Shown: piece by piece, positions 1 to 12,133 of the stretch
How the letters are laid out: the number at the start of each line of letters is the position of its first letter
How positions within the stretch are numbered: position 1 is the stretch's first letter
Assembly (NCBI GenBank): GCA_963556495.2
Contig: OY747710.1
Coordinates: forward strand, 17,537,500-17,601,499
DNA: 64,000 bases
From: Valencia hispanica
Lineage: Eukaryota > Chordata > Actinopteri > Cyprinodontiformes > Valenciidae
Direction: 5' to 3'
Program-made: the position numbers and the translations under genes
Notes under the pieces: model-generated
The model's input: the letters and a program-made list of their open reading frames with translations, nothing else
Databases searched by the model: none
What the model was told of the DNA's origin: nothing

Positions 1-357
1 TTAAGTCTGTGTGGAAACATTATGGTGGAATTTCTATAACATTTTAATAAGGAAATTCTTCTAACAAAATAACCACAACGGTTCAGTGAGCAGAGCAAGA
101 ACAATCCCACATAAGTACCATGACACACTAAATGCTATTTTCTCTTTACTTACTGTGGTCTGCTCCACTCTCCTGCAGCAAAGGCACTTGGGACCCCTGA
201 CCTACTGCAAAGACAATAGTAAAAAAAATTTACATAAATGAACACTGATGTAAGATCAATACCTCTCAAATATTATGTCATTATGAAAGTAACATCTACT
301 CAGGTTCATGTCATTATGAGAATTGAAACAGCAGCTATTAAGATGTTGTACCGTTAC

Positions 358-549
358 CTGAGCTGGCACCATCGTAGTCACGACCGTAACTGTTTTGGGG
401 AGGTCCACCTCCGTTATGTGTGGGCAGCAGGGGAATGATGGACTGGTTACCTTGTGAACCGCCATACACAGGCTGAGCATACATACTGGGAGCATAGAGG
501 GTTGAAGCATACTGACCGGCTTTCTTCACTGCTTTTCCTGCTTCGTACA
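358..549 (-). CDS. lsr: lsr exon 6 (cytoplasmic tail)
   Basis: A 192-nt exon starting [20 protein letters not shown], as in the LSR/ILDR juxtamembrane tail, and rich in Gly, Tyr, Ser and Asn. Acceptor TTGCAG, donor GTAACG. The next exon is beyond the left edge. Confidence 0.88.
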
Positions 550-3500
550 CTGCAACATAACAGGAGAGAGCAAATAATAATGGAAACCAAAATTGTTTAA
601 TACTTAAAGATCGTTCATAAACCAATAAAGAACAAGATCTAACCATGCAGAGAGGGGGTGAGCAACAAGGGTATTTCGATTCAGTTCAGTTTGGCATGAA
701 TCCACAACAAATTATCATCCCTAAACACACTTTAGGAGAAACATGGGTCTAAGTTATATCCAATTATAACCTATTATCAAATTAATCCGACAACATACGC
801 AGATACAATTACACAGTGTAATTTGATTCTAATTGTAATTCAGTACAGTCAAATTAAATTTATAATGCAACTGTTAGAGTTATCAATCTAGGGAAGACCA
901 TCCAACTGTGAGTCATTAAGTTGCAGCTAGCTGTCATCTTGAGGAAGTACAAGGTAACAGAGAAGAAGAACACCTTTTTTTAGGCAATGTAATGCCCCGC
1001 TGGGCATCGTCAGGTCTCTGCATCTATACTTATGGGGGTTATTCATACCGATTACAATCCTGTACAAATAGCCATTTCACCTTTTTATAAAATGCATCAA
1101 TGCTATGAACTTCCACACTTCATGGCCCATAAATGCCTTTTCTGCATGTACTTTGGTAGACCTTTTTACTAAGAAATCAGATAAGGATAAGGTTTGGGGG
1201 TGTATGTTTTGTTGCAGAAATGGAGATAATCTTGTAATCCATTTATTTTCTGTTAGGTTTAAAACTGCTACCTATAAGCCAAGAACATGCAGCACAGTTT
1301 ATCTTGTGTAGTATGGTAGTTACCCCTGGGGGGAAAAATATAAATCATTCAAAATGGGAAATGGATTGTACCTTAAAAAACAACACCACACAAGAAAAAC
1401 ATGTTTATCCCCAAATTCATTAAAAAAAGTTGGGACAACAGAAGTTGAAAGCTTTCTAAGTAGGGATGTGTATTGGTAAAAATCTGCCAATACGATATGC
1501 ATCACCATACAGGGGAGAAGATACGATGTATTGCAATACTATGAGTAAGACTATATATTGTAATTTTTAAAACGCAATTTATCCGTAGAAAAACTGTCAC
1601 ATTATTCTAAACACTCCAGCCTGTTTCATACTTTAACGCATCCAGTTTTGTTACTAGATCTAGCTGATCCATTGGAACAAAGAAGTTGAAAACAGCCATC
1701 ATTAATGGTTCCATTCAAATAAAAAAACAAAAACAAAAGATACATTGCTTTTGAATATCGGTACAATATTCCGACATAAAATATTGCGATATATTGGCAT
1801 ATCGATATTTTCTTACAACCCTATTTCTAAGTGTTAATCCTTAATTATTTATCACGCTAATCTAAGCAGAGACAGCAAAGAATAATGCGTAAGTTTTACT
1901 ATACAACCCGACTCAAGATATGCATTTATAATTAATAAATTATGCTGTAAGAATTGCTGAAAAGCCTCTTGAATGTGAACTTATATTTCTTTAAAACATG
2001 TTTGTATTCCATTAAACCAAAAAGCACAACAAATCTAAACATCCCATTACTAATAAAACTACACTATGCAGCATTTTTTCTTAATGCTTTTTGAGCAAAA
2101 TGTATTTGTGTTTAATTTTGTAGATGAAAACTTCTGTATCTTTTCTACTTGATACTTACATGCTCGGGGACAGCAGCAGCGTTCTGGGCAGCAGGGGCAG
2201 CTGACGTAGCAGCAGCAGGTGTGTGGGCAACACTGACACCAACAGATCCCGATCAGAGTTAGGAGCAAAATGAAGCCCAAAACTACCAGAAGAACCAGCA
2301 GCCAATCTGTTTGGACCAAAGAGAGACACATAGGATATCATAATGTTAGAGGATTTAAAGTCTGGCCCTGCTCCAGAAAATAAAGTACACTTAACTACAA
2401 AAATAAACAAGTGCAAACGTGTACTACAAATGTAGCAAGAGGAAAAGTAATCAGATAAAGTAACAAAAAAAGATGCAGAAAACAAACTTTATTTCCAAAG
2501 ACTTTGTATTTATTATCTTCACAGAAAAGCAAAGAAGAAAATCTGTGTTATGAAAAGCCTTTTTTTCTTATGTTTATGGTTTAAAAAAATCTGGAAAACG
2601 TTAGCTGTAACATGTTAATGTGAACATTTTAAGCATTTGTCAAACTGGTAAATCCAGTTTACTTTGCATGTCAGTTCAGGCAGCACATAACACAGAGGGG
2701 AACCTGAGCATTAAATGCAAAATATTACACAGATAAAGAAAGGTGCACAAAGTTGTTTTGTTGCTCAGCCCTGAAAATTGTATAGCAACTAAAATCACAT
2801 TAAGAAAAGAAAATAATTTTGGCAAATATAAAGAAATATGAAAAAAGAAAAAGATTTGATCAGCTTCTATTTGGAGATGTGTTTTTGTCTAAATCAGGAT
2901 TTTTGATTTTTGAAATGCATCATACTTGACATAGTTCTTGATCATTTCCCTCACCATGTTATATTAAAACTGTTTAACAGAAGAGTTCAGAATTGTTGAT
3001 TTTATTCAGAGAGCACAGAAGCTCAATGCCCCAGCAAAAGCAGCCAGAGGTCCAAGTCATTCGATCTCTTAGGGCTGGACGATAATTCAACAACAGTATT
3101 TATCAATCGATAGACGTGAGGTGCAATAGAAAGAAAAAAAGAAAGAGAAAAGTTTCCCTTCTTTTTTAAACATACCCTATTTGGTAGCTTAAAGTACAGT
3201 CATTACTTACAGTCATGTTGAACCGATATGGGACGCACATCAACACTAAATGTAACAATGATGAACAAAATAAAACAGAGGATATACTACTACACACCCA
3301 ACCCGGCCGGCTGCGAACTGGTTCTGCATAGACGGGCACAAGACGCCTGGGCTGCACTGCTAACAATACTCGCGGCTTTAAAAATGTCTACCAGATACTC
3401 CACCACGTCCTCAAAAGCAAAAACGCTTTCAAAAATACAAACGGGGGAGGAAAGACCTGCTGGCCTCTGCACTAAACCATTGGACTCGACTCCAGAGTTT

Positions 3501-6500
3501 TGGGAACCATCTACACTTAGCCATCGTGAGTAGATTGTTAACTTCAGCAGCTGTACTGAATCAGAATCAGCAAGTTTTTGCACAAACTAAACCAAAACCA
3601 AAAAAAAAGTGTTTGAATAAAGGGCTGAATTGAATTTAGTTTTTGTGTGTACTTTATTAAAATTAGTTCATTAAGGAATAGCATAAAATGACCAGGGGTG
3701 TACTTGAAATTAATTTTCTATATTTTTTATAGTTATCAATAATAAATGATATCGATCAAAATTACTTTTCTTTTTAGCAATATGCTCTTTTTCTATATCG
3801 TCCAGCCCTACCATTTCCACAACGAAACCTAATACAGCCCAATATCCTTTACTCATCTCACACAAGGGGATTGTACTACCTTCCATAACCAGTAAGTCAA
3901 TGCCAGGCAGGAGGTCAGTAGTATTTGTCTTTCTCTCTGTGAAAGACAGATAAAGCTGCAATTACTTTAGGTTGGTGTTGTGACACAGAAGGTAGGTTTT
4001 GGCTATGAATAATTATAGATAATTGCTTAGGGCAATTATTAATAAGATTAATAATTTGATGTCAAAATTAACAAAATTGAGGCACCATCCTGAGATCCAG
4101 GAAAATAATAATAGCCAAATAGTTCAGTCTCAGTTAATTTTAATGATTACCTGCATGATGAGGCCGAGATAATTAAACAATAGATGAAGAAAAAAGTTAT
4201 TGCCGTTCCTAGAATGGCAAGTTACTATACATGTATGTGGAATAATAAACGACTTTCCAAAATGCAAGAGTTTATTGCAAAAATAATTAAACTTCAGTCA
4301 AAAGTTTCAAGCACACGCCTCTCCTTTGTGGTTGCCCACGGACAAAGAGACCCGAGTTCAGAGCAGAACCAAGTTTCTTTGGAGTTCACAACTCCTCCTC
4401 TTCCAGTTGAAACTAAGAGTGCATTGTGTGATTAGCACTCCTACCAGCTGGAGGTCTGTGTTTTGGTCCAGTAATCACAGCCTAAGGGCCCGTCCACACG
4501 GAGACGCGTTTCGCTGTATACGAATACAATTTTTATCGTATTAGCATTTCGTCCACACAGATCCGGCGTTTTCGGAGACTGAAACCGCTATTTTTTGAAA
4601 CTGGGTCCCAAAGTGGATAAATCTGAAAACGACACCCTTGCGGTTTCGTGTGTACAGCGAATTCGTATATTTTCTGAAACGATGATGTCATCACATCACC
4701 TTTCGGCTGTGTCACACGTAACTGCAACAACAATAATGGTGGACTACATGATTTTGTTCGTGCTGCAGAAGCTACTAAGCCGACTAGCTTTATTACAGCA
4801 AAATCCAATGCTTTGTTATAAATTTATTCTTCTTGGTTCGTATACAGCGCGCAAGGTTATGCGCATGCTCAAAGTCTTCTTCTCCGTGTAAAGTGTATCT
4901 CTGTGGCAGAATTACAGCACCCCGTACTGGTCTGGCATATATACTACACCGTTTTCAGTCGGTTTCAGTGGTTTTGTGTGGACGCAGATATTTCTTGAGA
5001 TGACACCGTGTTTACGGAATTTTTTTTAGAACGAGGGAAAAAAATTATCGGATAGGGAACGCACCGGCTTCGTGTAGACGTGGCCTCAAATAGTTCAGTC
5101 ACTTTCACATTAAGCCTAGCCAACACTCCTTTTGGTAAGTTTTATTTCTAAATGGGTAATAATTTTAGTGAATTGGAGGAGAAATGAGAAGTAGGATGGT
5201 GACAAGAGGAAAGAAAAAAATTAGGGAAAGCAGCGGGCATGGAAAGGTTTTCAAATACCAAAAAATAAATAAATAAACTCACCAAGCACAATTACTTCAG
5301 TGTAGTCTTCACCATTCCCTTTAAGATCCTGGGATGAGACCACAGAACAGACGTAGACACCACTTTCCCCCCAGGCAGCTTCAGCAATATTCAGGTCCGC
5401 CTCTGTGAGGAAAATATTTCGATAATTAACTGTTATTACAACTCTATTTTATTAACCTAATAATCTGTAAGGCAATATTTTGACATTTAAAGCAAGGGAA
5501 CTTGGGAACTAAGCTTGTGTGAACATATTATTATTGTTAGCAAATTAATGTAAAAAGTTTGAGGGGGCTAGAACTGGTAATAAGGCTGGATGAGGAGGAT
5601 TCAAGTTTATTTGGGTTCCCCCCACTTACAGTGAACAGGATTGAAAGGGACGTAAAGCATCAAACAATGAGGCCAATGCCTCATTCACTGAAAAAGAAAA
5701 CAATAAACCTTCGATTTTTTGTATTATTCTGGTCCTTTTTTAGATTATATTCGTTTCAAATTTTTGTGCAGTGAAAAGTAACTTTAAAAAAAAGATACAG
5801 GACGTTAACATCAATCAAACATCAATCTAGAACCCAGTAGCAATGTTTGATTCAAGGGAGTCTAAACAAAAAGACGTTAGCTGTTCCCAAGCTTCAAGAT
5901 GTTTTCTCTTTCTTCACTGCAGTACATTATCCCTGCATGTACTGAAAATGCATGTGACAAGTGGGGGCAATCATCTTCATTGTATAATAGCCATGAGAAA
6001 AATATCAGTTTCATGGTAATGGGAAACGTAGTTATACAAAAATTCAAAACATTAGGCACGTTTCCACTATCGGAACTTCAGGGTAATTTAAAGTGTAACT
6101 GAACCCCCTGAATTGGCATAACCCCGCCCCCAGACAACATTAAAACAATTCTACAAAGTGGGCGGTGCCAGGAAGAACGGAGGGGTATGGCCAAGTGTTG
6201 AGGAAAAGCGGAGGGGGGAACGTGGGGGTGTGTTCAGGAGGACAGTGACAGCTCGCTTAATGTGACACTGAAACATGGACAGTGACCAAAGCGACGTGGG
6301 CAGTTTTGCGACTGATCAACATTCATCTGTTTTGAACGTTAGCCTATGTTAGCATTACCACTCAGAGACCGGACAGCACCGAGCTCGGGCGGCGCTGGCT
6401 CGGCGCCCTGAACCAGCGAATCTCCTCCGTCGTTACCGGAGATAGAGGAGTAGAGGGAGGCTTTATGGAGCTCAGCGGCCGCGAGCCGTATCAATTAGAG

Positions 6501-9500
6501 CCGCTGGCTCAGGGCGCTGAGTCAGCGCTGCCCGAGACTGGCGCTGCTGCTGAGGGAGAGAGAGACAGGATGGGTCCGGTCTCTGAGTGGTAATGCTAAC
6601 ATAGGCTAACGTTCAAAGCAGTATGTTAGCTATGCTAACTAAGTGCTAATGTGATAATAATTGTAACCTGAAAAACGCAATCCAACTCCAAACTCGCCAC
6701 GAGGGGGGGGGCGGTATGTCTGATAGTTTTATACCCAAACCCACGGGGCGTGTCTGTGAGACCATGGCTGCTGACACAGTCAATGCCTGTGACGTAGAGA
6801 TGTACCGCTCTCCACCAATCACAAAATTCAAATGCAGTAGCCACAGTTAAACCCTGAGAGGGCAGCACTAAGACGTTTTTAGACCAAAAGGTGTCGAATT
6901 AAACAAAAAATCCCCAGAAACTGAAAGACTGCATTGGTACAGACCCATTTATACAGTTTAGAAGCAAAAAAAAGTTGTTTTGGGGTTTAGTTACTCTTTA
7001 AGCAGATCTTTTTCTGACGGAGTAATCTGTTGCCCTGCTTCTCTCAGCCACTGTGTCTCCATACACAATCGGCCCTTTAAGGAATCTACTAAAGACATCT
7101 GCATATCACGACTGTTTCAGCTGCGTGTAGCGTCACTGATCAGAGCAAAAAGGCGCTCACAGCCGCATAAATAACAAGAGATCGACATGGAAGAAGCAGG
7201 GCTTGTTGCTGCGTTTCTATTTGCTGTTGTTATAAAGTGCTTCCCCAGCAACTCTTCTTATTTTACAAAGCCTGTTGTTGGCAACTTCTGCTCATTTCCC
7301 TCTGCATTACAACCAATCAGTGTGACTTAACCACAGCTCTCGCTAAGCAACTCGATCGGGCCATTCCAAGTACATACCCCCATACAGGTACTCCGTTGGT
7401 TCCTGAAATGGCCCAGAAAACAGTCCTGTCGACCTAGTCTGATGTAGTGGAGTCACATGCATACCAAAAAGGTCCGGTCAAATTACCCTGAAGTTCCGAT
7501 AGTGGAAACGAGCCTTTTCCATTGCACAGTAACACAAGTGTAACAGACTGATGATATATGGTTAATTAGTTGAGCTATTTCCTCAGGTAGCCAGTATGTC
7601 AAAAGTAGTTTTAAAACAGAGTTCGTTTTATAAGAGAAATATTTGGTGCTGCTTTAATTTGCACTCTAATTGCCTTTGCCCCCCCTCCCAATATCTTATA
7701 AGCAAAGCGTAAATGTAGGAACCTTCTTTCAGCCAGCTGAACACCAGTGTGCAGAAACAGGTAGTTGCGGATACCACTTTATTAATCTGTGATTCCTCTA
7801 AGCTGGAGAAACGTTTTAGCATCTTAAAACCAGCTTGGTGTCGCTAACAAGCCCAGGCCTAGTGAACAGTAAATGCAAAACCTATGAGGTTGTTTTTAGA
7901 AATATGACCTGTATTCATCACATTTATGAACACATCACTTTGAAAGGCAGATCTACATAAAACTATATCTATATAAAGTTAAATAAAGCTGTGAAAGAGT
8001 AAAACTGTTGTATAAACAATATAAGTTTAAAAAATGGACAAAGGTAAACTATTTACATGATGGAAAGTGTGACTTGAGTATAATTTATCAACATCATTTT
8101 GTCTAATACAGGAAACAAAATCTTTTTTCACAGTTTGTTTTCTCTTTCTAAATCCAGTCCTTCCATCACAAATACATATTTTCTGTCATACTTTATTCAA
8201 TCCTAGTAAAGATTTATCCAATAGGTGTGTTAACTCACTGTTTACGATGCTGATCTTGCGACCCTGGTATTCCTCGCCCAGTGTAATGGCATCGCCCTGT
8301 TTAGATGCCACAATGCGGACTGTTCTCTGGCTGTCAGCACACTCGATGTTGGGGTCATAGTTAGGGTTGTTCTGAGCCATTATGTTATCCGCGCTGCTGG
8401 GGTTAAGTGCCGCCTGGATCGGGTCACGGCAGTAGGATTTGTACTTCCATGTGATAACAGGAGGCTGAGTGGCACTTGTTGTGTAAGCACAGGTGAGGGT
8501 GGCAGGTTGGAAGAGCATGACAACATACCTCTTGGTAGGACATGAAACAGAGATGGCCAGAGTGGACTCTGGAAAGGTTTAGAAAATATGATATGTTAAT
8601 AAAAACACCTATTACTGTAAAATTCTGAAATTGCTTTTGCAACCTTGGCCATGGAGATCCCAGTAGTGTGCCATGTTGAAGGTGTGGTACATAATAAACT
8701 AGAAAAGCACCCTACCAAGGCAGCTCAGTAACCCCCCTGCCCCATGTTGTGATCTAGTTGTAAACTTTTTTAGATTCCTTGACCATGACAACATAACTTT
8801 AGCAGCTGAATCACGCTGACATTATTATTAGTTCAGTAGTTATTCAGGGAAATCACTTTATTTATTTTTTTTGGTAATGGTGATTTTTGTATCACCCCCA
8901 AACTCTTATCACTTGTTCCTGGTCCCATTGCAGACATTTGAGGAAATTTCATCAAAATCCACCTATAACTTTTTTGAGTTATGCTGCTAACTAACAAACT
9001 GATAGACAAGTCCTGGCAGATGAAACAATGTTTCTTCATCGCTAGTATCACTGAGAGTGGGCAAGATGAGTCACAGGCTTGCTTCATTCTTTCAGGCTGA
9101 CCAAATTAACCATGTCTCACATGATGTCTATTTCTTTACCACCGATAAATAAAATAATGCTATGCTTTTACCTTTATGACATTTACTAAATGCATCTTTG
9201 TCCAGATAAATATGCCCGCTTGAAGCGATCTACTTCTGCCTTCCACGAGTCTGTAAAGTTTACTTAACGTGGAATATAGTCTACAAGATTACAATGTGGC
9301 TTTAATTTGGCTTCTATAACAAGTTTAAGTGTAAGTCATAGCGGGTTGTTTTGGGAGGGGCTTACGAAATGTAAATTACAGCTTAATAGGCCATTATTTG
9401 TGTGAACATTTTATAATTTTAAAAAGGGAAAATTTGCTGGTTCCAATGCCAAATTAGGCAAAAGCTTTTACATAAACTAGCATAAAAACTAGAGCCTTCT

Positions 9501-9804
9501 CTTTGGAAATAGAAATACAATTTTCCATCTGATAAAAGAGGAATATGGAAACAAAACGCGAACGCAAAGCTATTTGTATTAAAGTTGAATTCTTGAACAA
9601 CTTAGTTCATTGTAGATTAAATACCTTATTTTTTACTGCAAGCAAAAGATAGCTGTAGCGAACCAGGAAACTGTTCATTCTTAGTCTGTGGGCCAGCAAG
9701 CAGCTGAACAACGAAGTTACACGGAAGGGCCCACCCTGTCTGGAAGAAAAACAGGGCAACTCACCTGTCGCCATTAAAGCTGCTACGAAGACCGTCCAAA
9801 ACAT
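358..9804 (-). CDS. lsr: Lipolysis-stimulated lipoprotein receptor (angulin-1), 5' six coding exons; gene continues past position 1
   Basis: Six exons read on the minus strand: 9765-9804, 8239-8568, 5283-5402, 3880-3936, 2160-2306 and 358-549. All junctions are GT-AG and all are phase 1, giving about 295 residues. Domains in order: signal peptide (residues 1 to about 15); one V-type immunoglobulin domain with the disulfide pair C40 and C142 and the motif WGESGVYVC; a 19-residue stalk; one transmembrane helix (about 184-205); then the cysteine-rich cytoplasmic motif [11 protein letters not shown], a hallmark of the LSR/ILDR (angulin) family. The segment [12 protein letters not shown] favours LSR over ILDR1 or ILDR2. 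Known role of the family: type I membrane proteins of tricellular tight junctions; mammalian LSR also binds lipoproteins. The C-terminal exons should lie to the left of this window. The introns carry several MITEs but no disrupting change is seen in the exons. The family call is firm; the paralogue call is fairly firm. Confidence 0.93.
1461..1823. mobile_element. hAT-type MITE with intact 8-bp target duplication
   Basis: The ends TAGGGATGTG and (read inward from the right) TAGGGTTGTA are imperfect inverted repeats. The 8-bp direct repeat TTTCTAAG flanks both sides exactly (1453-1460 and 1824-1831). It is non-coding, 363 bp, within the last visible lsr intron. An 8-bp duplication is typical of hAT elements. 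Confidence 0.8.
2160..2306 (-). CDS. lsr: lsr exon 5 (transmembrane helix and cysteine-rich motif)
   Basis: A 147-nt exon coding [20 protein letters not shown] followed by [20 protein letters not shown] and ERCCCPRA. Acceptor CCAAACAG, donor GTAAGT. The cysteine cluster is diagnostic of the angulin family. Confidence 0.94.
3070..3810. mobile_element. hAT-like non-autonomous element
   Basis: The inverted ends TAGGGCTGGACGATA and TATCGTCCAGCCCTA bound 741 bp in an lsr intron. The 8 bases on each side match only 5 of 8 (CGATCTCT against CCATTTCC), so the duplication has decayed or the boundary is off by a little. No transposase is seen. Confidence 0.7.
3880..3936 (-). CDS. lsr: lsr exon 4 (57-nt stalk exon, alternatively spliced in mammals)
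   Basis: A 57-nt in-phase exon coding [19 protein letters not shown]. It matches the position, phase and LLPG motif of the small exon that is skipped in the mammalian alpha-prime and beta isoforms. The acceptor is TTTCACAG and the donor GTAGTA, a weaker donor than those of the other exons. Confidence 0.82.
4484..5088. mobile_element. MITE with imperfect terminal inverted repeats
   Basis: The left end AGGGCCCGTCCACACGGAG pairs imperfectly with the right end (inward: GAGGCCACGTCTACACGAAG). The interior has repeated GTTTTCAGTCGGTTTCAG-like motifs in both orientations and no coding potential. It lies in lsr intron 3. Boundaries are accurate to a few bases. Confidence 0.6.
5283..5402 (-). CDS. 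lsr: lsr exon 3 (end of the Ig domain)
   Basis: A 120-nt exon coding [18 protein letters not shown] followed by [10 protein letters not shown] and an EVIVLG end. It supplies the second Ig cysteine. The acceptor is CCTCACAG and the donor GTGAGT. It lies in a frame that has a stop close by, so it does not appear as a long open frame. Confidence 0.9.
6055..7514. mobile_element. 1.46-kb element with about 35-bp terminal inverted repeats
   Basis: The left end GGCACGTTTCCACTATCGGA and the right end read inward, GGCTCGTTTCCACTATCGGA, continue matching through ACTTCAGGGTAATTT with one mismatch. No transposase frame is visible, so it looks non-autonomous. It lies in lsr intron 2 and contains a separate GC-rich hairpin (6331-6617). 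No convincing target duplication was found. Confidence 0.75.
6331..6617. repeat. GC-rich inverted repeat with 44-bp arms
   Basis: Positions 6331-6374 and 6574-6617 are perfect reverse complements by eye (TTTGAACGTTAGCC... outwards). The 199-bp loop is GC-rich with CpGs. It is probably a second MITE nested in the 6055-7514 element. Confidence 0.75.
7515..8238. other. lsr intron sequence with no recognised feature
   Basis: AT-rich intronic DNA on the 3' side of lsr exon 2. Nothing identifiable was seen. The intron between exons 1 and 2 (8569-9764) is likewise plain. Confidence 0.6.
8239..8568 (-). CDS. lsr: lsr exon 2 (N-terminal part of the Ig V-type domain)
   Basis: A 330-nt exon with acceptor TTTCCAG and donor GTGAGT. 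It contains [20 protein letters not shown] and [17 protein letters not shown], all typical of the LSR Ig domain. It enters and leaves in phase 1. Confidence 0.92.
9765..9804 (-). CDS. lsr: lsr exon 1 (start codon and signal peptide)
   Basis: The ATG at 9804 opens [13 protein letters not shown], a hydrophobic signal peptide. The donor is GTGAGT, read at 9764-9759. The exon ends one base into a codon, which matches the acceptor phase of the next exon (Glu-Ser). The 5' untranslated region is not delimited. Confidence 0.82.
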
Positions 9805-10607
9805 GTTTAATCCTCTTCTCTGGGAGACTTAAATTAAACACACATTAAAAGTAATTATAAAACAAATATTATTAAAGAAACTGTTGTTGTTGTTTTTTTT
9901 TTATCTCAGCCAGGAAGCTTCCACTCCATTTCAAGCGCGTTGTTGGCAAATAGGAAGCACCTGAATGCCTTTCTTCTGCGAAACAGTCAACAGGTAACTG
10001 TTCCGACATGTTGCGAAACTCGGGGGTGTAGCCAAATGTCTTCATTTTCTGTTTTTTTTCTTACGTGTTTATACTTTACCACCAAAACTTGGATTAGGGA
10101 AAATTAAAACCATTTGAACCATTTCATTTGTCGTCATAATTTCATCGAGGGGAAAACATACCCGGAAAATATAGCTTCACAAGCTTCTTCTACCCGGGAC
10201 TAGTTGGTACGATCCAGGCACTGCTATCAAAGTAGGGTTTGTTAATGTTTTACTCGGTTGTTGTTGCGGCCTGTTAGAAAACAGGGTTCTCGTTTACTGA
10301 AACCTGCCTCCATTTAGCATTTAGAAGTAGCCTATATCAAAGATTGTGTTTTTCTGCAAGGACTTTAGGTATTGAATGTACAAATGAAATCAGTAATTTG
10401 AACATTAAGCGTGTTTAATTTCCATCCATTATCTACTGGCCCTATACCGTCCATCTTTTGCAGGGTGGCGAGAGGCGTAAACCAGGACAGGTCGCCAGTC
10501 CATCGAGTCTGTTTAATTTGAAGTCTTTAAAGTCTTGCCTTTTGTAGTCAAACCATTCGCAAAGATTTGGATATTTGGCTGACATTTCTGGAAATGTAGG
10601 CTAACAT
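9805..10607. other. lsr upstream region and 5' flank
   Basis: This should hold the lsr 5' untranslated region and promoter, but I could not place a start site. A short LINE or SINE remnant related to the 24.7-kb repeat (AGGTCGCCAGTCCATC) lies near 10480-10510. Confidence 0.4.
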
Positions 10608-11253
10608 ATGGAGGTAGATGTGTGTCTTTATTAGTGATGAGTGTAATGCGGGGGCATTATTGTCGAATTGCTTTTATATTACTGGAGATGGGAGGGAATG
10701 TGGGCATGTGGGGTCATTTTAATTTGTAAAGCACTTTGAGTTGTATTTATTGTATGAATTGTGCTATATAAATAAAGTTTGATTTGATTTGGCTATTCAA
10801 TAAAAAAAGTTTCTTCAATTAAAATATTTTTTTTCAATCAAAAAAAGCTTCACCTCAATCCAAAAAACACTTTTTAATCAAAGGAAAAAAGTTTTGGAAT
10901 GTAAAAATATACATGAGACTCAAAAAAGGCATCTGAACAAAGTTTTTCTTTGATTGAAAATGTTCTCTTTGATTGAAGTGCAGCTTTCTGTTTGAAGCAA
11001 CTTTTTTGATTGAAGTAATGTTTTGTGTTTGGGCCATATAAATGGGTAGGACATTCGTGTCTTTATTATTCAATAATAAAAAAAAGGCTGTTTCAAACAA
11101 AGAAATATATATTTTTGCATTCCAACACTTTTTTTCTTTGATTGAAAAGTGTTTTTTGGGATTGAAGTGAAGCTTTTTTTGATTGAAAATATTTTTTTTG
11201 ATTGAAGAAACTTTTCTTTTGATTGAATAATAAAGACACAAATCTACCTCCAT
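10608..11253. mobile_element. TIR element rich in TTGATTGAA-type motifs, with a nested LINE tail
   Basis: The ends ATGGAGGTAGAT (left) and its inverted copy (right) extend through GTGTCTTTATTA. The interior is a long inverted repeat of CAATCAAA/TTTGATTG motifs. About 160 bp (roughly 10632-10794) carrying AAGCACTTTGAGTTG and a GTGCTATATAAATAAAG tail interrupts the left arm and is a separate LINE-tail insertion. A related partial copy is at 52132-52393. The only open frame (10855-11253) is a by-product of low-complexity AT-rich DNA. Confidence 0.7.
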
Positions 11254-11960
11254 AGATCATCGTTTACATTCGTTGGTGTTCCCCCTTTTTGGTACAGGGG
11301 CGTAGCTAGGAAAGTGGGTGGCCAAGATGAAATAAGCATTAGAACTGGTGGACCATTCTTCAGAAACCTGAAAGAATACCCTAATATACTTGTCATTTTA
11401 TGGTTGCATCTCAAATTACAACATCCGTAAGACTTTATATATCCGTAACTCAGTTTTAAAAAATCAAACTAAAATATTTGTGACACATTTTTATGTATTT
11501 CTAGTATTTATTTCAGTTAATTAGCCTACTGAAAAGTTTGTCCATGTACTGTACAGCAGGAGTGTGTAACTTCAGTCCTCGGGGGCTCGTGTCCTGCTAC
11601 TTTTAGATGTGTCCCTGATTTGGCACACCTAAATCAAGTAGCTATTCTGTCTCCTAGGCATGTTCTACAGTTAAGTTCCACAGATCCCTGAAAATGAAAT
11701 TATAATTTATTTCAGGTGTTTGTACACACAGAGTCATCTAACTAGTCCATGGCCCAGACCCTCAAGGAGTGACGTTTGACACCCATGCTATACATGGGTT
11801 CAGTAGTGGATCTGGGCTCTTTTTGCATTATTTACTGTGTGGCTTTGAGATTATTAGCCTGAAGCTCTGCTGAGAAGTCAAGGAAGACCAGGTAGCTTTA
11901 AAAAGAAAAATTAGGATCAAATCAATCAAAATATGGTACTTTCAAACAGTAAGGCAATCT
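11254..11960. other. Intergenic DNA without recognised genes
   Basis: Contains a short repeat-like patch around 11560-11800 (a fish interspersed repeat with CAGTCCTCGGGGGC). Nothing codes. Confidence 0.4.
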
Positions 11961-12133
11961 TCAATACTTGGTAGGGAATCTCTTTGACTTAATCACTGCC
12001 TCGATGCGCTGTGGCATTGAGGCAATCAGCCTGTGGCATGGCCTGGGAGTTGTGGAAGCCCAGATTTTCTTGATGCTTTCTGTCAGCTTTTCTTTGTTTT
12101 TGGGTGTGTTTCCCCTCATTTTCCTCTTTTTAT

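Noticed and set aside
10855..11253. 132-codon Lys/Asn/Phe-rich frame
   Set aside because: It lies wholly in a TIR element with mirrored AT-rich arms.
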